Origin: Firmicutes bacterium CAG:882 | GTDB taxonomy: Bacteria; Bacillota; Clostridia; Lachnospirales; Lachnospiraceae | Reading direction: 5' to 3' | Assembly (NCBI GenBank): GCA_000435595.1 | Contig: FR895392.1 | Coordinates: forward strand, 68,126-82,229 | DNA length: 14,104 bases | In this document: one piece after another, positions 1 through 6,267 of the stretch | Numbering within the stretch: position 1 is the stretch's first letter | How the letters are laid out: the number at the start of each line of letters is the position of its first letter | Notes under the pieces: model-generated | Told to the model about the DNA's origin: nothing | The model's input: only the letters and a program-made list of their open reading frames with translations | The model's database searches: none | Position numbers and translations under genes: made by a program

Positions 1-119
1 CGACAAGTCGTAATATCTCCCGTGAGATATACAATATCTCCAATATGAATATCCTTAAGATCCTCTGCCGATACCGGTGTTACAAGAATTTTCTTACCAT
101 CTTTTATTTCTACTGCCAT
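1..119 (-). CDS. ttdB: L(+)-tartrate dehydratase beta subunit, N-terminal fragment
   Basis: This is the first 39 codons of a gene that runs off the left edge of the window. The start ATG is at 119, preceded by an AGAAGGGAGAG ribosome binding site. The translation begins MAVEIKDGKKILVTPVSAED and continues with an 'IGDIVYLTGDITTCR' stretch, the opening of the Fe-S hydro-lyase beta (swivelling) domain found in tartrate dehydratase beta subunits and in the C-terminal half of class I fumarases. It starts 21 bp after the alpha subunit stop, so the two are cotranscribed and should form the alpha2-beta2 enzyme that dehydrates L-tartrate to oxaloacetate. A two-subunit class I fumarase is the alternative. 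Substrate assignment rests mainly on the alpha subunit and the locus, because only a fragment of this protein is visible. Confidence 0.8.
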   Translation of the reverse strand, partial: MAVEIKDGKKILVTPVSAEDLKDIHIGDIVYLTGDITTC

Positions 120-140
120 AGTTATTCTCTCCCTTCTGTA

Positions 141-1052
141 TTACTTCTCTTCCTTGTATTCAAAACCTGTGTGCGTATCTATCGTGAAGTTAAGATCCTT
201 ATCAAAAACTATATGCCCTCTTCTGTGGCTCCAGCAGCCTACATTTACAGCCACACCGATAGCCGACGGATGACGTGCGGTATTCTCAATGTTGACACCC
301 ATTACTGAATAATGACCGCCCATACCCTGTGGTCCGAGTCCGATTGCATTGATTCCGTCCTCGAGCAGCTTTTCCATCTTAGCCGCGTTGGCATTGTCAT
401 TGTGTGAGCCTACCGGTCTCATAAGTGCTTTTTTGGAATTAAGTGCTGCGGTCTCAACTGAGGTTCCGACACCGACACCGACAAGCAGCGGAGGACAGGC
501 GTTAAGACCATAGGTAGTCATTCTGTCGAGAACGAACTTGGTCACACCTTCATAACCTTCACCAGGCATCAGAACCGTTGCATTTCCCGGAAGTGTACAT
601 CCACCGCCCGCCATATAGGTATATATTTCACACTTATCTGAGTTAGGAACAATATCCCACCATACTGTCGGTGTGCCTTTTCCTACATTCTTACCTGTGT
701 TGTACTCATCAAAGGTTTCCACGGAATTATGACGTAAAGGAGTGGCAAAGGTTGCCTGCACAACAGCATCCTTTAATAATACCTCCAAGTCATCAATTAA
801 CGGGAACCTCGTACCGCACTTTACCCAAAACTGCAGCACACCCGTGTCCTGACAGGAAGGACGGTTAAGCTTCATAGCCAGCTCCTGATTTCGGAACATG
901 GTGTCGTATATAACCTTTGTCATCGGGGTATCCTCTTTGTCCCTTAACTCCTGCAGCTTAGCAATTACATCATCCGGCAGCTTCTTTGCCGTAAATCCTA
1001 CAAACTGCGCCATTATGTCGGTCAGTTTCTTTACCTGTGCTTCATTTGACAT
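141..1052 (-). CDS. ttdA: L(+)-tartrate dehydratase alpha subunit
   Basis: Predicted 303-residue oxygen-sensitive [4Fe-4S] hydro-lyase alpha subunit. Three cysteines sit in the expected cluster contexts: C67 in PSCQDTG, C186 in NACPP and C273 in VGCWSHRRG. As I recall the E. coli TtdA cluster cysteines (71, 190, 277), all three are offset by exactly 4, which implies collinear proteins of nearly equal length. The AGGGCTLPG segment at about residues 148-156 also matches tartrate dehydratases, where class I fumarases usually have GGGSE. I chose the ATG at 1052 because a perfect GGAGG lies 8 nt upstream; the longer reading from a TTG at 1067 would put the start inside that Shine-Dalgarno. The gene lies 45 bp after the transporter and 21 bp before the beta subunit, in one operon. 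A two-subunit fumarate hydratase remains possible, since automated annotation often mixes these families. Confidence 0.88.
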   Translation of the reverse strand: MSNEAQVKKLTDIMAQFVGFTAKKLPDDVIAKLQELRDKEDTPMTKVIYDTMFRNQELAMKLNRPSCQDTGVLQFWVKCGTRFPLIDDLEVLLKDAVVQATFATPLRHNSVETFDEYNTGKNVGKGTPTVWWDIVPNSDKCEIYTYMAGGGCTLPGNATVLMPGEGYEGVTKFVLDRMTTYGLNACPPLLVGVGVGTSVETAALNSKKALMRPVGSHNDNANAAKMEKLLEDGINAIGLGPQGMGGHYSVMGVNIENTARHPSAIGVAVNVGCWSHRRGHIVFDKDLNFTIDTHTGFEYKEEK

Positions 1053-1097
1053 ATCTTTTTCCTCCAAAATTTTATATATTTTTAATAAATTATATTT

Positions 1098-2369
1098 TTA
1101 CGAATAAAACGGGAATGCAATCGGCAGAATTATCATGCTCACAATCGTTGCAATGACAATCAGCGGCAATCCTGATTTTACATAATCTATGAACTTATAA
1201 TTGCCCGCTCCGACAACCATCGTGTTAGCCGGCATTCCGATAGGTGTTGCATACGCACATGAGCCTCCGATAACGCATGCCATCAGAACCGCTCTCGGAT
1301 CAGCCCCCATTCCCTGTGCTATTGACACACAAATCGGTGCCATTAGTGCAGTCGTCGCCGTATTCGACATAAAATTTGTCATTATACAGCACAGAATAAA
1401 CACTACAAATGTAAATAATACTGGTGAAGGATTCGCTCCCAATGCACCAATCACCTTATCGGCAATCAATTCACCTGCTCCCGTAATCTCCAGTGCCTTA
1501 GCAAGCGAAAGTGTTCCGCCGAACAGAAAAATAGTCTTTAAGTCAATGGCCTTTAATGCATCTTTTTCAGAAATAACTCCGGTAACCATTAACAAAATTG
1601 CACCGACGCAACCGATGACACACAGACTTATTCCAATCTCCTCTTCAAATATCATTCCAAGCAATGTAACAATCAGTATTATCAGTGACATTACCTTCTT
1701 CCACTTTGGAACCTTACTGAAATCTTTAGTCTCATCAAAAATGGAATCCCCCGTATCCACCGTATCGTGGCTTGGCAGAAGCTTAAATCCAACCGTAGCA
1801 TAGAATAAAATTCCGACAACCATAATCGGTAAACCTACAATCGCATACTCAAAAAACCCAAACTTCAATCCCAACGGCTCCAACGCCGACTGGGCAATCA
1901 TATTGCCCGGTGCGCCAATCAGTGATAAGTTGCCTCCCATTGCCGCCGCAAAAACCAACGGCATCAGAAGTCTTGACCTTTTATATCCTGATTTTGCTGC
2001 AATTCCGATTACAACCGGAATCAATACTGCTGCTGTACCGGTGTTGGATAAAAATCCGCTCATAACGCCTACGATTACCATAATTGCCACAATCAAACCA
2101 CGTTCTGTCTTGGCAAACTTTGTTACCAGTCTGCCTATCTCATTTGCCATACCTGTTTCAAACAGCGCTCCTCCTACAATGAACATTGCCACGAAAAGAA
2201 TGACATTGCTGTTGATAAAACCACTGAAAGCCTCACTGACGGTCAACACGCGGGTAATAACAAGACCAACACAGACAAACATGGATGTAAGACCGAGCGG
2301 AATCTTCTCAGTTACAAACATAACTATGGCAAACGCCAAAAAAATCAATGTAATGACTGCAGGACTCAT
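1098..2369 (-). CDS. DASS/SLC13 family carboxylate transporter (TtdT-like)
   Basis: 423-residue polytopic membrane protein of the divalent anion:sodium symporter (DASS/SLC13, CitT/INDY) family. The two inverted structural halves are marked by the family's duplicated Ser-Asn-Thr motifs, SNTGTAAVLIP (SNT at about 108-110) and SNTATTALMAP (SNT at about 335-337), which form the cation and carboxylate sites in this family. A LIGAPGN loop near 150 follows the first half. The start ATG at 2369 has a textbook AAGGAGG 6 nt upstream. An in-frame extension to 2465 would add 32 basic residues upstream of that site and is unlikely. It is first in the operon with tartrate dehydratase, divergent from a LysR gene, so it probably imports L-tartrate or a related C4-dicarboxylate, perhaps by exchange for succinate as in E. 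coli TtdT. The sequence does not determine the substrate or the coupling ion. Confidence 0.85.
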   Translation of the reverse strand: MSPAVITLIFLAFAIVMFVTEKIPLGLTSMFVCVGLVITRVLTVSEAFSGFINSNVILFVAMFIVGGALFETGMANEIGRLVTKFAKTERGLIVAIMVIVGVMSGFLSNTGTAAVLIPVVIGIAAKSGYKRSRLLMPLVFAAAMGGNLSLIGAPGNMIAQSALEPLGLKFGFFEYAIVGLPIMVVGILFYATVGFKLLPSHDTVDTGDSIFDETKDFSKVPKWKKVMSLIILIVTLLGMIFEEEIGISLCVIGCVGAILLMVTGVISEKDALKAIDLKTIFLFGGTLSLAKALEITGAGELIADKVIGALGANPSPVLFTFVVFILCCIMTNFMSNTATTALMAPICVSIAQGMGADPRAVLMACVIGGSCAYATPIGMPANTMVVGAGNYKFIDYVKSGLPLIVIATIVSMIILPIAFPFYS

Positions 2370-2434
2370 AGATAACCTCCTTATATCTCTTTTGATAATA
2401 AAGCGACATGGCCGTGTCTTTTTTTTTGTGATTA

Positions 2435-2491
2435 CAGCATAGCTCATTTTTAGTATAAAGTACATTTCATTTACTTGACATCAGCATAGCT
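2435..2491. repeat. 10-bp direct repeat in the divergent region, candidate LysR operator
   Basis: CAGCATAGCT occurs exactly at 2435-2444 and again at 2482-2491, 47 bp apart. Each copy opens a T-N11-A arrangement (T2440 to A2452, T2487 to A2499), the loose signature of LysR-type binding sites. The right copy lies between the -35 and -10 boxes of the regulator's own promoter, which would suit autorepression. The left copy lies just downstream of the -10 candidate for the transporter operon. Binding is inferred from sequence only. Confidence 0.45.
2452..2457 (-). promoter_or_regulatory. Candidate -10 box for the transporter/ttdAB operon
   Basis: The minus strand reads TATACT here, 83 nt before the transporter start. 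I find no acceptable -35 hexamer at 16-18 nt spacing and no extended -10 TGn. That would fit a promoter that needs an activator, such as the divergent LysR protein. This is suggestive only. Confidence 0.35.
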
Positions 2492-2503
2492 TTTTTCTAT
2501 ACT
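2475..2503 (+). promoter_or_regulatory. Sigma-A-type promoter of the LysR regulator
   Basis: A perfect -35 TTGACA (2475-2480), a 17-nt spacer and the -10 box TATACT (2498-2503) lie 35 bp upstream of the LysR start codon. Transcription would start near 2510, giving a leader of about 30 nt that contains the GGGAGGG ribosome binding site at 2528-2534. Confidence 0.8.
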
Positions 2504-2538
2504 GAAATTACACAGCACAATCATAACGGGAGGGTTAT

Positions 2539-3432
2539 ATGACACTGACACAGTTAGAATATTTTTGTACGGTATGCCGCTACCACAGTATTACAAGAGC
2601 CGCTGACGCGCTCTATGTCTCACAGCCGACCATATCCACTTCCATCCGTGACTTGGAAAAGGAATTTCACCTAAAGCTTTTTAACCATGGAAGAAACAGA
2701 ATCTCCCTCACCAAGGATGGTGAAGCCTTTTATCAGAAAGCAGAATACCTGTTAAGACAGGCTCAGGAACTATACACTGATTTTTCCAACATTGACAACA
2801 ACCGTCATCCGCTGCGCATAGGGATTCCTCCTATGATAAGCACCGTATTTTTTCCAAGAGTTACGGATCAGTTTCAGGAACAGTACAATAATATCCCAAT
2901 CCAGCTTTTAGAATACGGTTCTCTTCGCGCCCGTACTCTTGTTGACAATGAGCAGCTCGATGTTGCAATGGTAAACATGGATTTTTACAATTTGGACAAA
3001 TACAACAGTTATGTAATGATGGAGGACAGATATGTCTACTGTGTCTCCAAGACTCACCGTTATGCCGGTGAAAAAGAAATCACAATGGAAATGTTAAAGG
3101 ATGAACCTATTATTTTGTTCAACACAGACTCCGTTCAGACACAGACCGTGATTACCCGGCTTCGTTCTGTCGGACTGACACCGAATGTTCGTATGTATTG
3201 CAGTCAATTGGTCACAGTCCTCAATTTTGTCCGCGGAGGTAACTGCGGTGCCTTTTTATACTCGTCCATCGCCTCTAATCCCAGGGATTTCGTAGAAATT
3301 CCCGTCACCCCTGAGATTACAAGCAAGTTCGGCATTATATGGAAAAAGGGTATCTTCGTTCCCGACCGGTTGACCAAGTTCATAAGCTTCATAAAAGACT
3401 TTGATGTGACACCTTATCTGCCAAAGCTTTAA
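2539..3432 (+). CDS. LysR-family transcriptional regulator of the tartrate-type operon
   Basis: 297-residue LysR-type regulator, the usual length for the family. Residues 1-60 form the winged helix-turn-helix (start MTLTQLEYFCTVCRYHSITR, then AADALYVSQPTISTSIRDLE), followed by a linker helix and a periplasmic-binding-like effector domain from about residue 90 to the end. The start at 2539 is set by GGGAGGG just upstream. It is divergent from the transporter-ttdAB operon with 169 bp between starts, the classic LysR arrangement. It therefore probably activates that operon in response to tartrate or a related dicarboxylate and represses itself. The effector is inferred from context. E. coli TtdR is the functional parallel, although the sequence does not prove orthology. 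Confidence 0.85.
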   Translation: MTLTQLEYFCTVCRYHSITRAADALYVSQPTISTSIRDLEKEFHLKLFNHGRNRISLTKDGEAFYQKAEYLLRQAQELYTDFSNIDNNRHPLRIGIPPMISTVFFPRVTDQFQEQYNNIPIQLLEYGSLRARTLVDNEQLDVAMVNMDFYNLDKYNSYVMMEDRYVYCVSKTHRYAGEKEITMEMLKDEPIILFNTDSVQTQTVITRLRSVGLTPNVRMYCSQLVTVLNFVRGGNCGAFLYSSIASNPRDFVEIPVTPEITSKFGIIWKKGIFVPDRLTKFISFIKDFDVTPYLPKL

Positions 3433-3433
3433 A

Positions 3434-3458
3434 GAGAAGGCTGCCTTCTGCAGCTCTC
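3434..3458. terminator. Weak hairpin between convergent genes
   Basis: The 24-bp gap between the convergent LysR and ABC permease stops can fold in two ways: AGAAGG/CCTTCT (3435-3440 with 3444-3449), or GCTGC/GCAGC (3440-3444 with 3450-3454) extended by GAG/CTC across an AA bulge. Neither strand has a proper T-run after it, so termination here would be inefficient or factor-dependent. Confidence 0.3.
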
Positions 3459-4110
3459 ACATATCCACTGCATCGAACCTTCTGACGCTCGCCCTGCAGG
3501 ACATTACGGCAGTCAAAGCATACACAATCACGGCAACGGCTAAAATCGCCCACATTTTTACATCCGACACCGCATTCGTGTTATTGAGGAACTCAAGTCC
3601 CGGGATGTGATGCAGTGTCTCGGCAAGCGTAATTAGAACAAATGAGGCAATCGAGAAGAGTAGGAACGGCTTCCCATAATTATAAGCGGTTTTAAAAAAT
3701 CCGCCGACGAATATGCAGTTAAACAGCGCAAACACAAGGAGATTTCCCGCCAGGTAGAACGGGTTTGCATTCATCATCGCATTATTCACATACGGAGCTG
3801 CATCCGCCATCGCCGTCATGCGGATAAGCGTGAGTACCACCATAAATGCAAAGGCAATCATCTGAATCATCACGGTGAAGCCGTACTTTGCTTTTACGGC
3901 ATCCGTCTTTTTTATCGGAAGCAGTACCGTGTACAGAATGTCGTTGTTCGCACAGGCATTCTGAAATGACTGAAACAGCCCAAAGCAGACAAAGAATGCA
4001 CCTACAAGTATCGGATAACCCGGAATCATCGCCATAGCCGCAAACAATATAAAAATAAACGAAATCGGAGAAGCCGCAAGCTTAATCTCCTTACGCATCA
4101 ATTCTCTCAT
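3457..4110 (-). CDS. ABC-2 type transporter permease
   Basis: 217-residue integral membrane protein with about six hydrophobic segments (near residues 15-30, 34-50, 77-97, 121-140, 148-164 and 187-204). A cytoplasmic motif, YTVLLPIKKTDAVKAKY, between the second and third segments resembles the 'LPI...V..KY' coupling element common in small ABC-2 permeases. The start at 4110 is fixed by GAAGGAGG 6 nt upstream and makes the first 20 bp overlap the end of the ATPase gene, so the two are translationally coupled. It forms the membrane half of an exporter or lipid/peptide-resistance type ABC complex. The substrate is unknown and nothing in the sequence identifies it. Confidence 0.82.
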   Translation of the reverse strand: MRELMRKEIKLAASPISFIFILFAAMAMIPGYPILVGAFFVCFGLFQSFQNACANNDILYTVLLPIKKTDAVKAKYGFTVMIQMIAFAFMVVLTLIRMTAMADAAPYVNNAMMNANPFYLAGNLLVFALFNCIFVGGFFKTAYNYGKPFLLFSIASFVLITLAETLHHIPGLEFLNNTNAVSDVKMWAILAVAVIVYALTAVMSCRASVRRFDAVDM

Positions 4111-4834
4111 GAAGTGCCTCCTTCTCAAAATGAATCATAATCTCCTCAAGGTTCTCCCCGATTCCCTGTTCCTTACACTGTCGTATGTAATCGTCCATGC
4201 GTCCGGAATATTCCATCTTTCCCTTTCGGATGTAGGTGATTGCGTCCGCACATTTGTCCAAGTCGGAGGTGATATGAGTGGAGAACAGGATTGCCACGCC
4301 ATCCCTCGCAAGATACTTGAATATCTCCAACAGTTCATCCCTCGACACAGGGTCAAGTCCGCTGGTCGGCTCATCGAGAATAAGCAGCTTCGCACCGTGC
4401 GACAACGCTATCGCAAGATTTAACTTTACCCTCATTCCCTCGGATAGCTGCGCCGGAGTCTTATCTTCATCAAGCTCAAATATATCCATATATTTGCGGT
4501 AAAGTATGTCATCCCATCCCTTGTAGAACTTTTTTGTAACGCCCACAATGTCGCGGATTTTTTTCTTTTTGTAGTAGTCCACGGCACCGCCCGCATACCC
4601 TGTCTGCTCCTTGATTTCAGCCTCATTATCCCTGAAATTTTTTCCGAAATACATGATTTCGCCGTCGGAGATATGAATCAGATTCAAAACCGACTTAATC
4701 GTTGTTGTCTTTCCGGCACCGTTACGTCCAATAAGCCCCATAATCATGCCGCTCCCGATTTCAAATGAAATATCCTCCAATGTGAATTTCCCATACTCTT
4801 TTTTCAGATGCTTTACAGACAATACCGCACTCAT
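4091..4834 (-). CDS. ABC transporter ATP-binding protein (BcrA/YtrB-like)
   Basis: 247-residue nucleotide-binding subunit. Walker A is GRNGAGKTT (residues 36-44), the signature is LSEGM (130-134, a variant of LSGGQ), Walker B is LLILDEP (150-156) with the D-loop SGLD following, and the switch histidine is in FSTH (H187). The non-canonical LSxGM signature and the short C-terminus are typical of the YtrB/BcrA-like ATPases that pair with small ABC-2 permeases and a dedicated regulator. The start ATG at 4834 overlaps the regulator's TGA by 4 bp (ATGA) with GGAGGG upstream, and the 3' end overlaps the permease by 20 bp. Regulator, ATPase and permease therefore form one tightly coupled cassette. 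The transported substrate cannot be told. Confidence 0.88.
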   Translation of the reverse strand: MSAVLSVKHLKKEYGKFTLEDISFEIGSGMIMGLIGRNGAGKTTTIKSVLNLIHISDGEIMYFGKNFRDNEAEIKEQTGYAGGAVDYYKKKKIRDIVGVTKKFYKGWDDILYRKYMDIFELDEDKTPAQLSEGMRVKLNLAIALSHGAKLLILDEPTSGLDPVSRDELLEIFKYLARDGVAILFSTHITSDLDKCADAITYIRKGKMEYSGRMDDYIRQCKEQGIGENLEEIMIHFEKEALHERIDA

Positions 4835-5256
4835 TTATTTTTTCCCTCCCCAGCCATATTTAACATATTCAAAAGCCCGGCTTCCTTTATGATGGCAATT
4901 CCCTGCCCCTCATCTCCGAGAACAATAAGGTTATCTCCCGGCTGAATGTCAAAAATCTTTCTTGCCCGCGCCGGAATCACAATCTGTCCCTTGTCACCGA
5001 CCTTGACCATTCCGAACATGTGCTTTCCCTTCGGCGGAACCCCAAGCCCTTCATTCTCCGCCGGATTATAGTTGACCAGATCATCAAGCGATACGCCGAA
5101 TACATCCGCTATCGCCATTGCCTTGTCAATGTCCGGTACAGATTCGCCCGTCTCATACTTTGAGAGCGTCTGTCTGCTGACGCTGACCCTTTCCGCAAGC
5201 TCCTCCTGCGACATATTTTTGAGTTTCCGCAATGCAATCAAATTCTCACAAAGCAT
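4831..5256 (-). CDS. XRE-AbrB two-domain transcriptional regulator
   Basis: 141-residue protein joining two different DNA-binding folds. Residues about 5-60 form an XRE/Cro helix-turn-helix (LRKLKNMSQEELAERVSVSR then QTLSKYETG). Residues about 82-125 form an AbrB/SpoVT swapped-hairpin domain (VKVGDKGQIVIPARARKIFD, then QPGDNLIVLGDE). The start at 5256 is preceded by GGGAG at a rather long spacing of about 12 nt. It is the first gene of the ABC cassette and overlaps the ATPase start by 4 bp, so it most likely controls that cassette. A 211-bp palindromic element lies only 34 bp upstream of its start and must affect or supply its promoter. The ligand or signal is unknown. Confidence 0.85.
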   Translation of the reverse strand: MLCENLIALRKLKNMSQEELAERVSVSRQTLSKYETGESVPDIDKAMAIADVFGVSLDDLVNYNPAENEGLGVPPKGKHMFGMVKVGDKGQIVIPARARKIFDIQPGDNLIVLGDEGQGIAIIKEAGLLNMLNMAGEGKNK

Positions 5257-5280
5257 AATCTTCTATCTCTCCCTTTATTC

Positions 5281-5290
5281 TTATATTTCT
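5281..5290. repeat. Left copy of 10-bp direct repeat (putative target-site duplication)
   Basis: TTATATTTCT here is repeated exactly at 5502-5511, directly abutting both ends of the palindromic element. This is the pattern expected of a target-site duplication made on insertion. Confidence 0.6.
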
Positions 5291-5501
5291 TTAGCTAATT
5301 GCGAAACACAATTTTGACGATAAACAGTTGTGCAAATTTAACAAATTCGCAAGCAGGTACTTTACAGCCGTCGGTGTTTGACAGCCGTATTTTGGCTGTC
5401 TATGCACCGTTACGTGATGTAATGTAGCGAAAGCGTGCCTGTGGTGAATTGTTAAATTTGTACAACGTCCGCCCTCAAATATATATTTTCGCAATTGCCT
5501 A
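5291..5501. mobile_element. MITE-like palindromic element, non-coding
   Basis: The arms are symmetric about the centre. The terminal 15 bp at each end (5292-5306 and 5487-5501) are inverted repeats with 13 of 15 matching, including perfect AATTGCGAAA / TTTCGCAATT. A 20-nt spacer follows on each side, then a second inverted block of about 21 nt (5327-5348 with 5446-5466, core CAAATTTAAC). An inner hairpin has stem GACAGCC / GGCTGTC (5380-5386 and 5394-5400), extended by CGGTG / CACCG (5372-5376 and 5405-5409). The ends abut a perfect 10-bp direct repeat. There is no transposase and I see no convincing gene inside; a reading frame on the minus strand is a by-product of the repeat. It is best read as a miniature inverted-repeat element. 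A structured RNA is an alternative. Confidence 0.6.
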
Positions 5502-5511
5502 TTATATTTCT
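5502..5511. repeat. Right copy of 10-bp direct repeat (putative target-site duplication)
   Basis: Exact copy of TTATATTTCT found at 5281-5290, starting one base after the last base of the right inverted terminus. Confidence 0.6.
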
Positions 5512-5541
5512 CACCTTTGCTACTTTTCTTAACATTATAAT

Positions 5542-5576
5542 AAAAAAAAGAACAGCAGATGTCCACCTGCTATTCT
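5542..5576 (-). terminator. Rho-independent terminator of the sensor operon
   Basis: On the minus strand a roughly 12-bp stem (5565-5576 with 5549-5560, AGAAUAGCAG pairing with CUGCUGUUCU including a U-G wobble) closes a GGAC loop. Eight T residues (5549-5542) follow. It lies 77 nt after the stop of the gene at 5653-6222 and ends the five-gene operon. The plus strand has no T-run, so the terminator works in one direction. Confidence 0.88.
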
Positions 5577-5652
5577 TTACATTATTGCGCATATTTTGTT
5601 AAATATTGTTGCATCATCATTGTTCCATATACATTCTGCTGCCGAGGTACTT

Positions 5653-6222
5653 TTATACTTTATTCAAAAAGTGCACTCGATTAGGATACAGCTCACTGAA
5701 TACTTCCACCGCCGCCCTCTGAAGAGGCTCAAACTCCTTGTCCATTCTAAGAATATGCGGAGCTTCATAAGCGAATTTGCTCACCTGCTCTGCGAGCTTT
5801 CCGGCGATGCTCTCCTCTGACAGTTGTCCCATTCCGAAAATTACGGAAGTAAATCCCCGCCCGCCGGCACTTATTTCCATATACCTTCTGCAGGTATTTT
5901 TCAGCTCCGACATAATTATCTCCTGCTCCATCCCGCTTCTTTTCCTGAATTCATACAGCTTAAGCCCCATAAGTGTTTCTATGGCAAGCTTTTTCTTCCT
6001 GCCTCCAGGATCCAGCCTGTCGCTGTCAGCAATATACTTCAAATTCATCAGATATCCGACAAACGCATCACTTTTAGGCTTTCCCTTGCCGTATCTGGCT
6101 GTCCAGAGCTGATGGCGTAGCTGTCCATCCGCACTCTGCGTATCACGGCTGTTCTCTTCAAGTATCCGCTGTCTCTTTACAGGATCCAGCTCCTCATAAT
6201 AGCTGTTCAACCATTCTTCCAT
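5653..6222 (-). CDS. Conserved hypothetical protein (DUF6553-like)
   Basis: 189-residue soluble protein with no signal peptide or membrane segment. It is mostly helical and charged, opening with MEEWLNSYYEELDPVKRQRI and carrying a central basic patch (PGGRKKKLA) and a GRGFTSVIFGMG turn near residue 125. I associate this architecture with a family of unknown function seen mainly in Lachnospiraceae (DUF6553), but that name is from memory and unverified. I recognise no catalytic motif. The start at 6222 has GAGAGGAAA about 10 nt upstream. It is the last gene of the sensor operon, 45 bp after the MglB-like gene and followed by a strong terminator, so it is probably coexpressed with the two-component system. 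Its link to sugar sensing may be only positional. Confidence 0.72.
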   Translation of the reverse strand: MEEWLNSYYEELDPVKRQRILEENSRDTQSADGQLRHQLWTARYGKGKPKSDAFVGYLMNLKYIADSDRLDPGGRKKKLAIETLMGLKLYEFRKRSGMEQEIIMSELKNTCRRYMEISAGGRGFTSVIFGMGQLSEESIAGKLAEQVSKFAYEAPHILRMDKEFEPLQRAAVEVFSELYPNRVHFLNKV

Positions 6223-6267
6223 CTCTGATTTCCTCTCTACTGCCTTGTCGGCATATCCTGATAACCC

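Noticed and set aside
1201..1803. Long plus-strand reading frames opposite the transporter (also 1903-2442)
   Set aside because: They are antisense to a gene with strong family motifs, lack ribosome binding sites and have a composition typical of mirrored codons.
5378..5406. Plus-strand TTGACA-N17-TATGCA inside the palindromic element
   Set aside because: The -35 is part of the inner hairpin and the -10 is poor. No plus-strand gene follows within the window, so a real promoter is unlikely.
5534..5539. Minus-strand TATAAT just after the sensor operon terminator as promoter of the XRE-AbrB gene
   Set aside because: No usable -35 exists at 16-18 nt, since that position lies in the terminator stem, and the palindromic element now separates it from the gene.
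5291..5566. 91-codon minus-strand reading frame over the palindromic element
   Set aside because: It consists almost entirely of the inverted-repeat element and the terminator hairpin, has no plausible ribosome binding site, and its translation has no protein-like features.
6241..6255. TGCC-N5-GGCA mini-hairpin between the MglB-like gene and the last operon gene
   Set aside because: A four-bp stem with no T-run is too weak to call a terminator and is expected by chance.
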